The translations under genes and the position numbers were made by a program. The notes under the pieces were generated by a model. That model was given only the letters and a program-made list of their open reading frames with translations, was not told the DNA's origin and searched no databases. 6,765 nt of DNA, from NCBI GenBank assembly GCA_947177715.1, contig CAMWVM010000092.1, positions 1 to 6,765 on the forward strand. Direction: 5' to 3'. The DNA is from an uncultured Ruminococcus sp. Its GTDB lineage: Bacteria > Bacillota > Clostridia > Oscillospirales > Ruminococcaceae. Shown here piece by piece: positions 5,006 to 6,765 of the stretch. Position 1 is the stretch's first letter. Each line of letters begins with the position of its first letter.

Positions 5006-6154
5006 TTATCCATAACACCAGAAATTATTTCTGCTGTCATCACCCACATAACTATATCCCCAATAATATTTTCTCATATTCCAGTAATTCGGTTTAAATA
5101 TAGTTACCGGCGGTTCGTTAAGTTCACTTGATTCTATATAATCTTCTGCTGTTTCCTCGCCAAGTTCATTATCACACAATTCCAAAGTTTCATCCTCAAC
5201 AGCCGTATCAGTGCAGGAAATAACATGAGATTGATAAACTCTTTCAGAAATTGATTTAACAACAGGCTTGATTTCAGCTTTGTCAATATCATTATTTGCT
5301 ATCTCTTGAAATCCATTGTCAGCTATAACTTCGTTTTCATCATTATTTTGAACATTATCAGCAATACCTGCATCTAAGTTTTCTTCAAAAACAGAGTAAT
5401 CACTTGTTTCATTTATACTGTTTTTCTCATCCTCAACAGTTCTTTCAGACTGTTTACCAGAATTTCTAATGAAGCGCAATTCAGTATTATCATCATTTAT
5501 GTAAATTCGTCCTGATTTAGTCAGTTCAAGAACTGCAAGAAATGTTGCTACCTTTTCAGACTTGCTTGTCACATTTTCATACAGTTTGTCCATTTCAAAG
5601 ACACCATGTTTATACAGCTTTTTAAGCACAAATATAATTTTCGATGTAACCGACACGATTTTGTGCGAAACAATAGGCGAAAACATGTCAGCACGTAAAG
5701 GCTTGCGATTTCTGTTCTTTGCTGAAATGCCCATATAAGCATTATAAATATCCTGGGGTTCATGCAATCTTGTATATGTTTTATCCACAATTACAGGAAC
5801 AGGAGCACGGACATAAACTAAATCTCCAGCATACATATTCTTCAGCATTTCCGCCGCCTTTTTGCAAAGAGAATATTCTATAATGCGGCCTTCCAAATCT
5901 TTTTTTAATTCTTGTGCTTCTTCAGGCTGAGGAAGCAAAGATGCCGTCTTAATGTATATAAGCCTTGCAGCCATTTGAAGAAATTCACCGGCAGATTCAT
6001 AATCCTGTTCATCAAGCTGATTCATATAATCAAGATATTGCTCCAACAGCAGTGATATCTCAATGTCGTATATGTTCAGCTTATGCTTTGATATAAGGTG
6101 CAAAAGCAAATCAAGCGGCCCCTGAAAAGCATCAAGTTTAAATTCAACAGCCAT
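5006..6154 (-). CDS. scpA: Segregation and condensation protein A (ScpA) with long acidic C-terminal extension
   Basis: A kleisin subunit of the bacterial condensin: its N terminus binds the neck of one SMC head, its C-terminal winged helix caps the other, and the middle carries the ScpB dimer. N-terminal family marks are FQGPLDLLLHLISKHKLNIY (10-29), LLEQYLDYMNQL (36-47) and MAARLIYIKTASLLP (61-75). The winged-helix region is about 160-230 (SKIIFVLKKLYKHGVFEMDK, then VATFLAVLELTKSGRIYI). The usual protein is about 250 residues; this one is 382. The extra part, about 232-355, is rich in Asp, Glu and Asn and looks disordered, and it ends in an aromatic-rich segment (NYWNMRKYYWGYSYVG, 356-371). 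ATG at 6154 has GGTGA seven bases upstream, overlapping the stop of the M50 gene, so the two genes are probably translationally coupled. The extension reads as an intact frame with no sign of frameshift. Confidence 0.95.
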   Translation of the reverse strand: MAVEFKLDAFQGPLDLLLHLISKHKLNIYDIEISLLLEQYLDYMNQLDEQDYESAGEFLQMAARLIYIKTASLLPQPEEAQELKKDLEGRIIEYSLCKKAAEMLKNMYAGDLVYVRAPVPVIVDKTYTRLHEPQDIYNAYMGISAKNRNRKPLRADMFSPIVSHKIVSVTSKIIFVLKKLYKHGVFEMDKLYENVTSKSEKVATFLAVLELTKSGRIYINDDNTELRFIRNSGKQSERTVEDEKNSINETSDYSVFEENLDAGIADNVQNNDENEVIADNGFQEIANNDIDKAEIKPVVKSISERVYQSHVISCTDTAVEDETLELCDNELGEETAEDYIESSELNEPPVTIFKPNYWNMRKYYWGYSYVGDDSRNNFWCYG

Positions 6155-6161
6155 AAAAAAA

Positions 6162-6765
6162 TCACCAAATCAGATTAATAATTATGTCCACCCAAAATGT
6201 CAGCTTGTCCATTATCCACATCATAATGTTTTGCAGCCAACCTAAAGGTGTATGCAAAATAGGTGAAAAAACAAACACAATAAAAGCAATAGATATATAC
6301 ATTTGATATTGTGCAAGAAATCTGTCAATTTTAGGTCCGGTAAAGTAAGATAAAATCTTTGATCCGTCCAAGGGTGGAATTGGCAGAAGATTAAACACAG
6401 CCAACCCAACATTTATAACAGTAAAATAGTAAAGTATCAGAGCAATCCAATACAATGCTGATTGAGAGTTTGAATATTGCGAAGAAATTACAGAAGCAAT
6501 ATATGCAGCATTTGCAATTTTATATCCAATCATACCCACAAGTCCCACAAGAAGATTAGAAATTGGTCCTGCGGCTGCTGTGAGAGCCATTCCCTTACGA
6601 TATTTTTTAAATCTTAAAGGATTTACCTGTACAGGACGTCCCCAGCCAAATCCCGTAAGTACCATGCATATAGCTCCCAACGGATCTATATGTGCTAACG
6701 GATTCAATGTCAGCCTTCCCTGATAACGAGGAGTGTCATCTCCCATTTTTGTCGCACTCCAAGCA
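6162..6765 (-). CDS. Site-2 protease family (M50) membrane metalloprotease-like protein, 5' end beyond window
   Basis: The last 200 codons of an integral membrane protein of the M50 site-2 protease-like family (short type without PDZ domain). The frame stays open to the right edge: the first visible codons read AWSATK before the methionine at 6746, so that methionine is internal. In relatives this segment directly follows the zinc motif HEFAH, so the HExxH helix lies just outside the window. Visible marks are GRLTLNPLAHIDPLGA, then GFGWGRPVQVNPLRF, a membrane helix with AAAGPISNLLVGLVG, and NLLPIPPLDGSKIL (6391-6350), whose aspartate is the expected third zinc ligand. Several further hydrophobic helices follow. 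Related proteins cleave within the membrane, but substrates of this subfamily are unknown. It precedes scpA by seven bases, an arrangement common in Clostridia. Confidence 0.9.
   Translation of the reverse strand, partial: AWSATKMGDDTPRYQGRLTLNPLAHIDPLGAICMVLTGFGWGRPVQVNPLRFKKYRKGMALTAAAGPISNLLVGLVGMIGYKIANAAYIASVISSQYSNSQSALYWIALILYYFTVINVGLAVFNLLPIPPLDGSKILSYFTGPKIDRFLAQYQMYISIAFIVFVFSPILHTPLGWLQNIMMWIMDKLTFWVDIIINLIW

Noticed and set aside
5569..5790. A 73-residue minus-strand frame inside scpA
   Set aside because: It is an out-of-frame shadow of scpA, whose own frame carries the conserved winged-helix sequence there.
6162..6746. Treating the methionine at 6746 as the start of the M50 protein
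   Set aside because: The frame stays open to the window edge, and the preceding residues AWSATK continue the family alignment directly after the zinc-binding helix, so the gene is truncated by the window, not short.

Overview
The window looks like a conserved chromosomal housekeeping stretch from a low-GC, Gram-positive anaerobe of the Clostridia, most likely an Oscillospirales/Ruminococcaceae-type bacterium. This rests on the AT-rich coding sequence, strong AGGAGG-type ribosome binding sites, the ScpA/ScpB pair, a GerW (YtfJ) sporulation-family protein next to its DUF2953 partner, and a divergent decarboxylase-type carboxyltransferase. The placement is inferred from gene content, not from a marker gene.

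Every supported gene lies on the minus strand, so transcription runs from high to low coordinates. From the right edge the order is: an M50 site-2-protease-like membrane protein (cut by the edge just inside its HExxH motif), scpA, scpB, a DUF2953 membrane protein (ytfI-like), gerW/ytfJ, a penicillin-binding D-alanyl-D-alanine carboxypeptidase (dacB/dacF type) and an RsuA/RluB-type 23S/16S rRNA pseudouridine synthase. The first five genes are packed with gaps of 1 to about 23 nt and read as one operon. dacB follows after 81 nt (possibly with its own promoter) and rluB after 62 nt containing two small hairpins. A strong intrinsic terminator at about 972-999 closes the unit.

Beyond it a consensus promoter (TTGATA, 17 nt, TATAAT) and an AGGAGG site drive a carboxyl-transferase gene that runs off the left edge. 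This is a separate transcription unit, probably the start of a biotin-dependent, sodium-pumping decarboxylase cluster, but the partner genes lie outside the window.

The first unit joins chromosome condensation (ScpAB with SMC), spore-associated functions (GerW, DUF2953), peptidoglycan trimming (DacB) and rRNA modification (RluB), an arrangement resembling the scpAB-dacB-spmAB-rluB region of Bacillus. The spmA/spmB pair often found between dacB and rluB is absent. The more unusual points are a long acidic C-terminal extension on ScpA, an altered active-site region in the carboxyltransferase, and the hairpin pair before rluB. I found no mobile element, CRISPR array, tRNA or rRNA, and nothing that convincingly amounts to an undescribed system.
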